Assembly (NCBI GenBank): GCA_963932145.1
Contig: OZ010580.1
Coordinates: 2,858,634-2,922,633, forward strand
Origin: Acanthosepion lycidas
Taxonomy: Eukaryota > Mollusca > Cephalopoda > Sepiida > Sepiidae
Direction of reading: 5' to 3'
Length of the DNA: 64,000 nt
Position numbers and translations under genes: made by a program. Below, one piece after another: positions 22,311 through 33,330 of this stretch. The notes under the pieces were generated by a model. The model did not search any database. It was not told the DNA's origin and saw only the letters and a program-made list of their open reading frames with translations. Position 1 is the stretch's first letter. Every line of letters begins with the position of its first letter.

Positions 22311-22444
22311 TTGAATTCACAATTACGATGTCACCAAATTCCCGAATACAACATTTTCAATCCACTAGACACTTGTTCTATTAATTATTGCCAATATGAA
22401 ATATCCCCAGTTTAATGGGACTAGTAAAAAGCTGCCCAGGTAGA

Positions 22445-22665
22445 TTAAATAATGGAGTCAGTTCATAATTCTTTGAAGGTCACCCAGATCAACAACCAAC
22501 TGATGAAGAGAGAAAGGCAAAACGGCCGAAACGTTGCGATGACATCTGAAGTCAATAGTGCACATGTAAATAATGCAGCAATAACTCCTCATGCTAGTAA
22601 TTCAGACGGAAATGATCAATTCATTATGTTTCAGAAATCTAACCACGTAACCTGATCCTCAACTC
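22445..22665 (+). repeat. SINE-A-related body with CTGATGA motif
   Basis: AACCAACTGATGAAGAGAG, later CGGCCGAAACGTTGCGATG and CACATGTAAATAATGC follow the order of the SINE-A body and tail but are diverged. No tRNA head is recognised. Probably a sister subfamily. Confidence 0.5.
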
Positions 22666-22769
22666 ACGTTATTAACTCAATAAAATGTATTTTTTTATTT
22701 TACTTTTAGGCTTGCGTAGTATTACCCACAAAGCTGTATGAAGATGAGACACCAGTATATTTTAAGCAT

Positions 22770-23460
22770 TATTTGTTTGGTTTTATTTAGCGTCATATCA
22801 ACCCTCTCTCTGTTATTTAATGCCGAAATCGAAATATCCCTCACGCCATTTTATGCTTTCAACTACAGATACCTTCTACATAATTTCATACTCACAGGAT
22901 AAAGGTATGTTTTTTTAGATATAAAGTTTATAGATCATAAACCGTATTGTTGGCTAGCTAGATCAATTACGACTGAATACTGAGCACCCCATACTTTCGG
23001 CCCTGTGCCGCATCTAAGCTACGCTTAGAAAATACCATTTAGGGGGTACTTCGACGTGGTGTAATGGTTAACAATCCTGTCTTGCTTGATCAATTACGTC
23101 TGAGTAGTGAGTTTGATTCTGACTGGGTGTTCTACAATTCCGGCCTTGTACCTCATCTAAGCTACACTTAAAAATTCGGCATAAAAATGTATTAATTTTT
23201 ATATTTTTTTAATGTTGCGTTGATTGACATTTTTCAATAAAATATTAGTGATTTTAATAAAAGATTTACTGTTGATTTTTGTTTGGAAGTTCACTATTTG
23301 CCAAAAACTGTGACCCTAACAGGTGCTACAACCCCGGGTAAAGGTGGACCTGGGATCACCAGTAGTTAAGAACTATTTCCCCGCTCTTTAATTCCTCCTC
23401 CAATCGACCCCGATCTGATGCCCCCCTTCATGCCGGTGATAGTTTATCGTTATATTAAAC
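22770..23460 (+). repeat. Family B repeat containing a SINE-E pair
   Basis: Opens with TTTGGTTTTATTTAGCGTCA (family B start) and continues to TTTTATGCTTTCAACTACAG. It then holds the SINE-E region, and ends with the GC-rich core (GGTGCTACAACCCCGGGTAA). Its segment 22849-22880 is the uninterrupted counterpart of the site occupied at 37441-37917. Confidence 0.75.
22880..23175 (+). mobile_element. SINE-E, tRNA-headed, one full and one partial unit
   Basis: 23047-23170: A box GACGTGGTGTAATGGTTAAC, B box region GAGTTTGATTCTGAC, then TTCCGGCCTTGTACCTCATC and TAAGCTACACTTA. A partial unit precedes it (22975-23035, TTTCGGCCCTGTGCCGCATC). The layout resembles the tRNA-derived SINEs described from octopuses; I cannot assign a named family. 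Confidence 0.7.
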
Positions 23461-23584
23461 ATTAGAGTCACTTTGCTCTCTTACTTTTTTAAACTTCCAA
23501 AGAAAAAGTGATTTTTATTTTGAGCAAAAAAAATTCTTCAGAAAATTCAAGTGAAACTTTTATATAGGATACATTGCTAAAAAG

Positions 23585-24960
23585 ACCCTTTTCAGCCTTG
23601 GCCGACTTTCAAAACCTATATGTGACCTTTTGGGTGATGAATTATTTTCCACCGTACAACCTCCTTTTCCACGGATGAAACGTTCAAAGCCTCTCGCTAC
23701 TGTATCTGTCTATATTTCTGAGATGAGATATCATGTACACTATTTACATTATTCGAACTACTGTCCTCATCTTTATCACCATATTTATTACAACGTTTCG
23801 GCCTTTCAGTATCTGTCTATATTTCTGAGATGAGATATGATGTACACTATTTACATTATTCGAACTATTGTCCTCATCTTTGTCACCATATTTATTACAA
23901 CGTTTCGGCCCTTCAGTATCTGTCTATATTTCTGAGATGAGATATGATGTACACTATTTACATTATTCGAACTATTGTCCTCATCTTTGTCACCATATTT
24001 ATTACAACGTTTCGGCCCTTCAGTATCTGTCTATATTTCTGAGATGAGATATGATGAACACTATTTACATTATTCGAACTATTGTCCTCATCTTTATCAC
24101 CATATTTATTACAACGTTTCGGCCTTTCAGTATCTGTCTATATTTCTGAGATGAGGTATTATGTACACTATTTACATTATTCGGACTATTGTCCTCATCT
24201 TTGTCGCCATATTTATTACAACGTTTCGGCTCTTCAGTATCTGTCTATATTTCTGAGATGAGGTATTATGTACATTATTTACATTATTCGGACTATTGTC
24301 CTCATCTTTGTCGCCATATTTATTACAACGTTTCGGCCCATCAGTATCTGTCTATATTTCTGAGATGAGGTATTATGTACATTATTTACATTATTCGGAC
24401 TATTTGTCCTCATCTTTGTTGCCATATCCATCATAACGTTTCGGCCTTTGTACGCTCCAGACTTCTTCAGGTGGTTGGAATGTCGAAATCAACCCTTTAT
24501 TTCGCTTGCTAGGGTAGACTGTTCCATGTGCCATGTCTAATGGATGTCAGTTATCTCATGTTAATTCATCTCTCCAAGTTTTCCACTGCCTTAACCTGGT
24601 ATTGAACTCACACTCTTTGGGTCTGTCACTGGATCTAACCAACGCCTTTATCCACTGTGCCAAGTGTCCTACTCTATCGTTATTTCCACAGCTAATATTC
24701 AGGGGGGGGTGGCTACATTACTTAGTTCCACGAGTACAGACCTTTAAAGATAGGAACCGCCATGACATATATGGCCAACTAATACTCATTCTCTTTGTAC
24801 TCTATTGGTAAGAAGGAAGGTCCATTTTGATAGCTTTTTCCCCAGACTCCTGAGAGGATGCTTCCTGAATCTCTACAGTTTTGATCTATTCAAATTTCGG
24901 CTTAATTCTTACAGCTTAATTCAACAACCTAATCCAGTAACCCTCGAATGGATGTTGGGC
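23585..24960 (+). mobile_element. Jockey-like LINE fragment, split by a SINE-A array
   Basis: Left part (to 23705) reads LGDELFSTVQPPFPRMKRSK. The right part resumes at 24669 with YRYFHS, then YLVPRVQTFKDRNRHDIYGQ. The family runs GDELFS.LQPL.PRR...SLTLLYRYFHG..SD.L..LVPP..TFKARTRHA. The SINE-A insertion is flanked by CTACTGTAT (23697-23705) and CTACTCTAT (24669-24677). Confidence 0.75.
23706..24668 (-). mobile_element. SINE-A with seven-fold amplified tail, minus strand
   Basis: Seven tandem units of 106-108 bp (starting near 23702, 23808, 23914, 24020, 24128, 24236 and 24342) precede one body (TTTGTACGCTCCAGACTTCT) and a tRNA-like head at 24590-24665. Read on the minus strand the order is head, body, then seven tails. 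Flanked by a 9-bp duplication with one mismatch in the host LINE. Confidence 0.85.
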
Positions 24961-25090
24961 CTTGTAGTGTGCGAACAATAGTAAAACAAATCCTCAAAAT
25001 TACAATTTTTTAGCCTAAACAAAGTTCATCTTTTTCTCTTGTTGCAATTGTTAACAAGTCCGCAATGTTATGATTTTAAATAACTTTGCG

Positions 25091-25250
25091 CTAACCCTTA
25101 ATACAGGAGACTTTAACTCCTAAAGTAACGATAACCCTTGATACAGGAGACTTTAATTGCCAAAGTTACGCTTACCCTTGATACAGGAGACTTTAACTCC
25201 AAAAGTTACGCTTACTCTTGATACAGGAGACTTTAACTCCCAAAGTTAGT
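25091..25250. repeat. 40-bp tandem repeat, four units
   Basis: Unit contains CTTGATACAGGAGACTTTAA; units start near 25093, 25133, 25172 and 25212. Confidence 0.9.
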
Positions 25251-25925
25251 TTTCCTGTGGGATGATATTTTATAGCGTTCAGATCTATATTTATTTTTGC
25301 TGGTGTATTCATCCCTGAAGAGATATATATTCGCAAATTCTATCACCTTTGCTCTTCCATATGTTTTTCATCCCAGCTTTATACCAAATCGAGTTGACGA
25401 AGCAAAGTCTTTCGTCACTACAATTAAAGTAGAAGTAATTTCTTCTTAGTTTAAGCAGACTCTTCACCATCAACCGAGGAAGCTCGGAGATTCGCAAATC
25501 AAAACGTCGGGCACTTGAGACGTCAGTCTGGAATGAAGCGTCAATTTGAATAATCAATTTCCTCATAATACTAAAAGAGTTTGTTATCAGGAAAAGGTCA
25601 AACAATCTCTTTTAAGCGTTTCCCGTGCGTGGATTGGTCAGTCGGTGTTTAACCTCTTTGTCATCTGTCAATTTCCGGGATATTAAATGAAGACTTGACA
25701 GCAAGAAGGAGGGGAATGATTGACGTGCACGCACGTAGAGACACACTCTGCTCCCCCCGATGATTGCAAAATGATATCACTTTCACGCAAAACACACACA
25801 CACACACACATGCCAAATGCCTTTCAAGACTCTGTAGCGTTTTAAGCTCGCCTTTCTGACCGGCTTTTAATTTACGTTACTTTCTGTTCAAGTACGAATT
25901 TGGTATCTTTCCTTTCTCACCATCT
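25251..25925. other. Intronic stretch, nothing recognised
   Basis: Includes a short (CA)n run at 25792-25811. The open frame on the minus strand at 25309-25605 has no recognisable pattern. Confidence 0.35.
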
Positions 25926-26636
25926 ATTCTCCCCCTTCTCTTCTCACTCACTCACTCACTCATTCTTTACTCGATATAACTCTTTATTGTACTTTTAATT
26001 TCCTTATTTCTCTTCGATTCTCTCTCTCTCTCTTTCTATCTATCTATAATAAATCTCTGCTGTCTATATTAAATCGCCTGTCTCTTCCCTTCACCTCTCT
26101 CCTCCTCTTTCTCTTTCCCCCTTTTTTCTCTCTGACTCTCTCTCCCCTCTCTCTCTCTCTCTCTTTGCTGTCTATATCAAATCGTTCGTCTCTCCCCTTT
26201 CTCCCTATCCCTCTCTCTCTCACACTCTTTTCTTTCTCTCTCTCTCACTGCTTCTCTTTGTTGTCTATATCAAATCGCTCGTCTCTTCCCTTTCTCCGCC
26301 CCTCTTTCTCCTACTCTCTCTCCCTCTCTTTCTCTTTCTCTCTCTCTCTCTCTCTCTCTTCAATCTCTCACATTCGTTTTTCTCTCTCTTGTTTTCTCTT
26401 TTTCGCTATAGAACTTTATTTTCGTGTTGCTTAGTCTATTGTCACTTCCCTTTCTATTTCTCTCTCTCTCTCTCATCTTCTCTCTCTCATCATCTCTCTC
26501 TCATCTTCTCTCTCTCTCTCTGTCTCTCGCTTTCTTCTTTCTCTATGATATCATCTCGTTCTAACGCCATCTTGAGTCCGTTCTTTCTTCCTCCTCCTCT
26601 TCTGTCTGTTTCTCTCTGTCTCTGTCTTTCTTTCTC

Positions 26637-26670
<34 letters not shown>
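25926..26670. repeat. Pyrimidine-rich region with tandem 115-bp-like blocks
   Basis: CT-rich strand with (CT)n, (CTAT)n and (ACTC)n parts. Blocks containing GTCTATATCAAATCG followed by TCGTCTCTCCCCTTTC recur near 26060, 26168 and 26262, so part of the region is a diverged higher-order repeat. Long open frames here are low-complexity artefacts. Confidence 0.85.
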
Positions 26671-26673
<3 letters not shown>

Positions 26674-26984
26674 AACAGCACTGAAAATGGAATTGTTGAG
26701 TTCAAATCCCAGCTTAGACAATTTGCGTTTATTTCGTACTTATGCTCTTGAAAAGGCATGAACTCATTTCTGCTTCACTCTCAAGCAGGGGATTATGTAG
26801 CAAAACAGACTGGAATCTCTACCCTTGAATGGTAACCTTTGTAGGAAAAAGCGAATACTGACTTTAAACCGGAAATCATCTAACTTGACAGGTTTTTTGG
26901 GGGGTGGGGGGAAAGGTAGCTGTGGAGACACATCATTGCCTACGTACCGAAGAGTTATGGTACTTAGAGATAGTATTTCTTCAC
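26671..26984. other. Spacer between pyrimidine-rich regions
   Basis: Contains a B-box-like GAGTTCAAATCCCAGC at 26698-26713 without a clear A box, probably a SINE relic. Confidence 0.35.
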
Positions 26985-27143
26985 CATTCTCTCTCTCTTT
27001 ATTTATGTATTTCTTTGTTTCTCATTCTCTCTCTTTCTCTCTTTCTCTCTTTCTCTCATATATCCTGTCCTGTATCTTCTTATCCCTTGTTCGCCTACCC
27101 TCTTACTTTTCACTCTTTTTTTACCTCTTCGTTTCTATCGCTT

Positions 27144-27176
<33 letters not shown>

Positions 27177-27332
27177 ATTTTCTCTCTATTTCTCCGTGTC
27201 TATTTTTCTATTTCTCTCTCTTTCACTCTCTCTCTATTTTCCTCTTTCTTTGTCTCTGTTTTTCTCCTTTTCTCATGTTTCTTTCATGTTTTTTCTTTTC
27301 CTATTACTTCTAAACAAATTCTCTCCGCCTCC

Positions 27333-27382
<50 letters not shown>

Positions 27383-27460
27383 TTTTTTGTAATCCACTTT
27401 TCTCATCTCCTTCTCCTCATCATCTACCATTTCCTCTCTCTCTCTCTCTCTCTGTCTACC
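26985..27460. repeat. Pyrimidine-rich region
   Basis: Nearly continuous C/T on the plus strand, including a 40-bp (TC)n run at 27336-27377. No coding content. Confidence 0.9.
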
Positions 27461-27839
27461 CCTCCTCTCATTGCTTACAGTTGTTGATTCCCATGCATGT
27501 CTCCCCCTCCCGTTATTGACTTCTATATAAGTTTTCATTTTAATCATTCTACAGTAAACAGTTCATGTTACCGGCTATTACGCTTTCCTGTCAGAAATGT
27601 TCATTAAGTCGCAGGTGTTCTGAATTCGACATTTGTGCGCTGATGGCGGGGGTGGCGGGGTCTGATTTATGGTCAATGGCGCCCGCTTTCATAACAAAAC
27701 GATGAAGTTGTTCCTTTGCTCGTTAGAAAATTCTCCTCAAGCAGAAATATGTGGACATCGATAAAAGACAGAGATGAACGACAAGAATGCGAAAAATGTG
27801 TCTGTCTGGAAATGTAAATGGACAGGTCGATAAATGTCA

Positions 27840-28095
27840 ATACATAATTCGGACTATTGTCTTCATCTTTGTTGCCATATGTATCACAACGTTTCTTCAG
27901 GTGGTTAGAATTTCGATCGCTGGTGTAGACTGTCCTAGTTTCATGTGCCATGTCTAATGAATGTAAGTTATCAATTATCTCCTGTTAATTGCCCTCTCCA
28001 AGTTCTCCACTGCCTTAACCAGGTATTGAACTCACAACCCTTTAGGTCTTGTCATAAGATCAAACTAAACGCCTTTATCCACTGTGTCCTTGAGG
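27840..28095 (-). mobile_element. SINE-A, minus strand
   Basis: Tail (TTCGGACTATTGTCTTCATC), shortened body, middle with TAGTTTCATGTGCCATGTC, then a tRNA-like head ending near CGCCTTTATCCACTGTGTC. It directly abuts the Penelope-like fragment. Confidence 0.75.
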
Positions 28096-28129
28096 ACATC
28101 TATGTATGAATTTCTGGGATTTATAAACT

Positions 28130-28760
28130 TAATGTCTTCAGCAATCTTTTTTACCAGAGCAATATTGCAATTTTTTTTCTTATTATCGCTTTTCTCTGGC
28201 ACTCATTATTACTGGTTCCCATATTGTAATCATTTCTATGCTTGGTCGGCTCAGGAGATTTTTGTGGCCTAGCATATGTGCTGATTCCTTAAATTTACGA
28301 ATTTTCCAATGATTTTCTTTGTCTTTGATTTCAACCTGATCCCACAGAGGGCGGTTATCTCCCTTCTCTTTCCATATGTGGTCAGCCACGCCTGATTTTT
28401 CCACTTCACATGTTAATGGCTTTTTGGTGTTCTTGAAGCCTTACCTTAAGGGTACAGCCTGTCTCTCTTTTATATTTCTTTTTGCAGCTGCACGGGATCG
28501 CGTACACACAGTCTTTAGTCATGTCTCCTCTATTGGGGGGGTCTTACTCACAAGAGATATCTGCGAAGTGTCGTCAAGCTTTTGAAGTTTGTCCTGATGT
28601 CATATAGACCGCATATGGATCCTTTGTACTTTCTCTGATAACCCCCCTTCTCATAAGGCAGACAGACTGTTTTCTGAGTGTTGTTGTTCTCCTCTTGTAT
28701 CCGCCTATCCCAGTTTTTTTTTTTGTCTGCTGCCATGTACCCAGAGTAGTTGTTACGTTG
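28130..28760 (-). mobile_element. Penelope-like element, C-terminal fragment with GIY-YIG region (broken)
   Basis: Minus strand shows KSGVADHIWKEKGDNRPLWD, then NHWKIRKFKESAHMLGHKNL and LLSRPSIEMITIWEPVI, the stretch that follows the GIY-YIG core in Penelope-like elements. Upstream, TQKTVCLPY and TLRRYL match the linker before the nuclease. GIY-YIG nucleases nick DNA to prime reverse transcription in this family. Only the last part of the reading frame is present and it is broken. SINE-A pieces in opposite orientations flank it (27840-28095 and 28825-28975). This is a relic, recognised from the family pattern. Confidence 0.8.
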
Positions 28761-28824
28761 TAGAGTACTGGTTATACTGACCAATTATTTATCTAATATC
28801 TGTGAATGTGAAATGGTTCGAATT

Positions 28825-28972
28825 AAAGGGTTCAGTTCGACATTCCAACCACCTGAAGAAAGCCGGAGCGTACAACGGCCAAAACGTTGTAATAAATATG
28901 GCAAAAAAGATGAGGATAATAGTCCGAATAATGTAAATAGGGTACATAATATCTCATCTAAGAAATATAGAC

Positions 28973-28975
<3 letters not shown>
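28825..28975 (+). mobile_element. SINE-A body and tail, plus strand, 5'-truncated
   Basis: Starts in AAAGGGTTCAGTTCGACATT, then CACCTGAAGAAAGCCGGAGC, GGCCAAAACGTTGTAATAAA and the tail to GAAATATAGACATAGATAG, where it passes into (GATA)n. Confidence 0.85.
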
Positions 28976-29027
<52 letters not shown>

Positions 29028-29099
29028 TGAAGTGACTTGGCTTGATAGATAGAGAGATAGATAGATAGATAGATAGATAGATATGAAGTGACTTGGCTT

Positions 29100-29133
<34 letters not shown>

Positions 29134-29151
29134 CATGAAGAGACTTGGCTT

Positions 29152-29196
<45 letters not shown>

Positions 29197-29197
29197 T
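28975..29197. repeat. (GATA)n in four blocks with a 17-bp linker
   Basis: Four GATA blocks are separated by three copies of a TGAAGTGACTTGGCTTG-like linker (one reads CATGAAGAGACTTGGCTTG). Confidence 0.95.
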
Positions 29198-29599
29198 ACA
29201 CAAAATTATTTAAATACGGACAAACTAATGCATATCACACTGTGCTCCATAAAAACAAGCTTAGATAAATAAGGGGGAAAAAGAATGAAAGCGAAAGAAA
29301 GAGTTTTATTTTCTGATATTTTTTATCAGGAATTTCTCAGGAGGATTTTCAAACCCGTCAAATAATTCATATTTATTTATTTTGTTCTTTATTATTTAAA
29401 GCTATGCATAAAAAAAACACATTTCCTCAAAATTATTCACAGAAAATAAATTAAAAAAAATATTCTGAAAATATAAATTCGTCAATAAGTGCTTCAAGCA
29501 AAAGGTCTTTTTTCATTTGTTGTTGACTTCGAGTGAATATTACTGAGTGGTTACGAGTGAATCGTTTGTCATTTGGAAAACCCTGAACTGAACTCAATG
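29198..29599. other. AT-rich intronic stretch, nothing recognised
   Basis: No gene or repeat family is seen. Confidence 0.4.
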
Positions 29600-30020
29600 T
29601 GCAGTTGAATAGTTTATAACAGAAGATGCTTCCGGATGTTAATATTTTGTGGCTCTACAGAAAAATGCTGAGGATACCGTGGACCGAACATTTGAGCAAC
29701 GACGGAGTTTTGGAGAAAATGAAAACAAAAAGGAAGCTAATTCTTAGCATCAGGAAGAGACAGTTGAGGATTCTGAGGTATGTAATGAGACAGGAGTACT
29801 TGAAAAATCTGATACTCATGGGATGGATAGAAGGCAAAAAGAAAAAACGAAAACAACGTATAACATAACTTAGTGAGCTTGAGTTATTTGATGGTGGAAC
29901 AGAGCCCGAGAGAAATAACAGAAAGACAAAGTTTATTAAGAGATACAAGATGAAGTTGTGGAGAGCCATGATCGCTTACGTCCTGACGGAATACGGCACA
30001 TCAAGAAGAAGAAGCACGTA
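29600..30020 (+). mobile_element. RTE-type LINE, C-terminal fragment
   Basis: Reads YRKMLRIPWTEHLSNDGVLE, then KRKLILSIRKRQLRILRYVM and LILMGWIEGKKKKRKQR. The family pattern is YRRMLRIPWTKHISNEEVL...R.LIF.IRKRQLKFLGHIMRKE.LENL.LTG.IEGKR.RGKQR. The end MIAYVLTEYGT leads into an AAGAAG-type 3' tail at 30000-30016. Probably the same LINE family as 4520-6150, distinct in tail from 1617-3745. Confidence 0.85.
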
Positions 30021-30179
30021 CCACTTTGTGCAAATTAATTTTAGTTTCCATTCTTTCAAACATACGGTCAGTTTTTGACGCACTGGAATGGTAGAATGTA
30101 ATCGTTTTCTTTCTTTCTTTTTCTCTCAGATTATGACATTTGCAGTGGTATGCAGTAATATGAATCTATTTTCGCAATG

Positions 30180-30480
30180 GATGATGAAATTTGTTTGGCC
30201 TTGAAAAATATTGCGTCATCCGTGATTTTCATCGCGCCAAGACACTATTGTCTCGACTGTCGATTAGTTGTCCTACGGCCATTGTCTGCGATGGACGTTA
30301 CTTCAAGGAAGCATACGAAACTTGTAACGCTGCATGAACACACTAGCAAGCCTTACCAGTAGACAACTCAAACTACTATAGACTGTCACGGAAACTATCC
30401 TGATTTAAATTCAGTTGAGAATATGTAGTTAATCTCCAAGGAATTAATTCGTGAAATGGACATACGAAGTACTAACATGT
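30180..30480 (+). pseudogene. Tc1-like transposase, C-terminal fragment
   Basis: GNYPDLNSVENM at 30390-30425 resembles the third catalytic block of Tc1-type DDE transposases (usually GNSPDLNPIENLW), where the glutamate is catalytic. The upstream frame 30177-30362 ends at a stop and has a DVTSRKHT segment that may correspond to the preceding block. No terminal inverted repeats are recognised. Too short to work. Confidence 0.5.
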
Positions 30481-31165
30481 GCACTGGGTCATGTTTCATT
30501 GGAAAAATAGGAAAAAAAGTAAATAATGACAGAATTATTCGTTTTTTTATTTTTTTCAATTAATTTCCACAAGGATGTATGGTACTTAACTGACTAAAAT
30601 TATTGATAACCTTCAAACCAGATCTCTATAAGATTTACCAGGGACATTTGATAAAAAATCCTGAATGGTACTAATAGTATAGAAAGGGCTTTGTGGTTGA
30701 ATTCCATAAAATTGTAGGTACTGAATATTGGTGTTTTTAGTGACAGTCCGGCCATCAAATACAAAATGGTTTCAATTAATAATTAAAATCTATAGTAATT
30801 GATATTTTTTACACGTTTTTAATGTTTGACTTGATAGTTTATTAATAACTATTTCAAGAGATACCAAAGGATGTTTCTCTGGAGATTGTATTATCTGAAA
30901 ATACTATCATATAGCCGCAACGTGATTCAGCTTCAAGAGAATGTAACTTTTGAGGCCTAAAAACTATAGAGCAAGTTTAGTATGTTAATCTAGACAAAAT
31001 AAACTTTTAAAGGATAACAATTAAGATAACATCAGAATTTGTTCCGAATTCACCTATCACACAGGATTTCACAAGGGATTTCTGAAACGCACTTATATTT
31101 ATAGATGCGAATGTAATCAACAAATTGGTTTGCTTTTTATTTCTAGCTGAATTTCATCTAGAAAT
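30481..31165. other. AT-rich intronic stretch, nothing recognised
   Basis: No gene or repeat family is seen. Confidence 0.4.
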
Positions 31166-31169
31166 ACCA

Positions 31170-31420
31170 AATACTTACTATTCACATTGTTTACGTTGAT
31201 TACGGCCTTCATCAGGTGATTGTCGTTCCAGGTAACCCGCAGGGAATTTCGAACTGAAACCATTGTTTAATCTACAGGAGTAGATCGCTTTCGTTCAGCT
31301 GCCCATGTCTAAGGGAGATTACTCGTCTAGTATTTAGGGTGGCTTACTTATTGCTTGCCCGTTTCCAATGAGTTCATGTACACACTAACCGGCCCAGTGA
31401 TTGAAGACACTCTTAATATG
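31170..31420 (-). repeat. SINE-A-related copy, minus strand
   Basis: Minus strand has CACCTGATGAAGGCCGTAAT in place of the CTGAAGAAGGCCGG body, with GTTTCAGTTCGAAATTCC and AGGAGTAGATCG-like middle. The head region is diverged. Confidence 0.5.
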
Positions 31421-32130
31421 TCAACAAATTCACGTACCAATACAATAAACCACTAGGCTATTACATAAATATCTGACGTAAGAATTCATAAACTCAGTTC
31501 AATAGAAAATATATCAGCGGACGTGGATTGATTGGAAAATGTAAATTTTGTAAAGAAAAATACGAATAGAATATTTCCCTTTTAATTAATGCCTTATCAA
31601 AAGAGATAAATCTGTGGTAACGTTGATGATAAAAGTAAGACTATTCCGTTTGAAGATTGATTTCCAATCAATGTTCCAACCACCAGACAAATATTTGCAC
31701 GAAAAACAGCTGTTAAGAAGCGAAAAACAGTATAACAAAATGTAAATAAAACATGTAAAATTCGCAAATGTCATTAAAACAAAACAAAACGAAAACGAGA
31801 CAAATAAAAGTACGATATTTCAAAACGAGGCGAAACCGCATTGAGGCAGATAAGTAGGAAATGTAGCAATTAGGGTGGAAAAAAAACATTGAAGAAATTC
31901 AGTACTTGACATTGGGTGTAAGAGCGGCTTTGTATTATCGCGTAGGCTAAAAAAAATAAAACAAATCACATTTTGGAGGTTTTCCAGCTATACGTCATCT
32001 TAACGTGAAATGATCCGTATATACATAATTTCTAATCTGTTTTGTCATGAGATAGCTGTCATGGCGTCGAAACCTAATCAATCAACCAGCAGGAAGCCCG
32101 TTACACCTTAAGTGTGTGAAACGTTCGATT
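31421..32130. other. AT-rich intronic stretch, nothing recognised
   Basis: No gene or repeat family is seen. Confidence 0.4.
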
Positions 32131-32135
32131 AACGT

Positions 32136-32192
<57 letters not shown>
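32131..32192. repeat. (CT)n microsatellite
   Basis: Uninterrupted CT/TC tract. Confidence 0.95.
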
Positions 32193-32193
<1 letters not shown>

Positions 32194-32880
32194 CTTTTCA
32201 CCTTATTTTATTTCTTACCGATTTACTTACTTTGCTTATAGTGAGTTATACGTCAATATAGCCATCTAGCTATTGGCATATACACATTTACTTTGAACAG
32301 AAATATCTTAGAGGCAAATAACACTGGCGCGTCCTTATTCCCTAAAAGCATCAAGAAACTGCGAAAGAACGGGGGAGGAGGAGGAGGAAAGAGAAGAAAA
32401 CTAAAAGTGGAATAAATAGGTAGGAGGGAAGAAAAGAAAACGTATGAGACAAGAAATATGAAACTTGAACTTTGCTTTATGGTGTCTGTCATATGGGACA
32501 ATTTTACGTGAGGTCACATATCTGCAAATTCTCTAAAGAACTTGTTTTGGTGAAAACTAGGAATTTTAGATTAGGCTTATCATTAATGGAACTACAAGAA
32601 AAAGGAGGCAAGTCATTATGAGGAAAAAATCGGTCCATTTCTTAAGGAACTTTAAACTCTTCAGGAATTAGTATTCTATATGACGTTTCTGGAATTAGTT
32701 TGTTTTTTGTTATTTGGTTTTTTGGTTCACTGCGAATAGACAAATATGTAGTGCAGATGCACCGGTGACCGCCTGGAAAATAAAAGAAAATTATAAAGAC
32801 AAAAATGGAAGAGAATTATTAAAAGCAAAAGAAAATGAAATGGGAAACAATATAAAAAACACGGGAAAATTAGAAAATAT
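32193..32880. other. Intronic stretch, nothing recognised
   Basis: Only short open frames without protein-like pattern. Confidence 0.35.
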
Positions 32881-32883
32881 GTC

Positions 32884-32884
32884 T

Positions 32885-32948
<64 letters not shown>

Positions 32949-33330
32949 AATATGGAATCATCAAAGAAAGAAATTATTGAATCAAAGAAAGAAAGAAGGA
33001 AAAAAGAAAAAAAGGAACCAAGGAATCGAAAAAGGAAAGAAGGAAAGAAAAAAATTACGGAATCAAAGAGAGAAAGAAACAATGAAAGAAAGAAAGAAAG
33101 AGAATAAAGAATAAAAGAAAGGAAGAAAGAAAATACAGATTCAAAGAAAGGAAGAAAGAAATCAAAGATTGAAAGAAAGAAAATACGAAATCAAAGAAAA
33201 AAAATATGGAATCAAAGAAAGAAAGAAAGAAAATACAGAATCAAAGAAAAGAGTCAAAGAATGAATGAATGTAAACAAATGAATAAAGAAAAACTAAAAA
33301 AAGAAAAAGGAATAAAACTTTAAGAAAAGA
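32884..33330. repeat. (GAAA)n and diverged A/G-rich repeat
   Basis: Pure (GAAA)n at 32884-32950, then an irregular array of units like GGAATCAAAGAAAGAAAG, a diverged longer repeat. Strong purine strand asymmetry. Confidence 0.9.

Noticed and set aside
21825-22314. Long overlapping open frames with decapeptide repeats (GRGCSLLSYP type)
   Set aside because: They are the product of a 30-bp minisatellite free of stops in several frames on both strands, inside a non-coding repeat family.
26165-27519. Long open frames rich in S, L, F and P
   Set aside because: Translated pyrimidine-rich low-complexity DNA; several frames are open at once and no domain is present.
28785-29203. Open frames of YLSIYLSI repeats on the minus strand
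   Set aside because: Translation of (GATA)n microsatellite; the same occurs at 11.9 kb.
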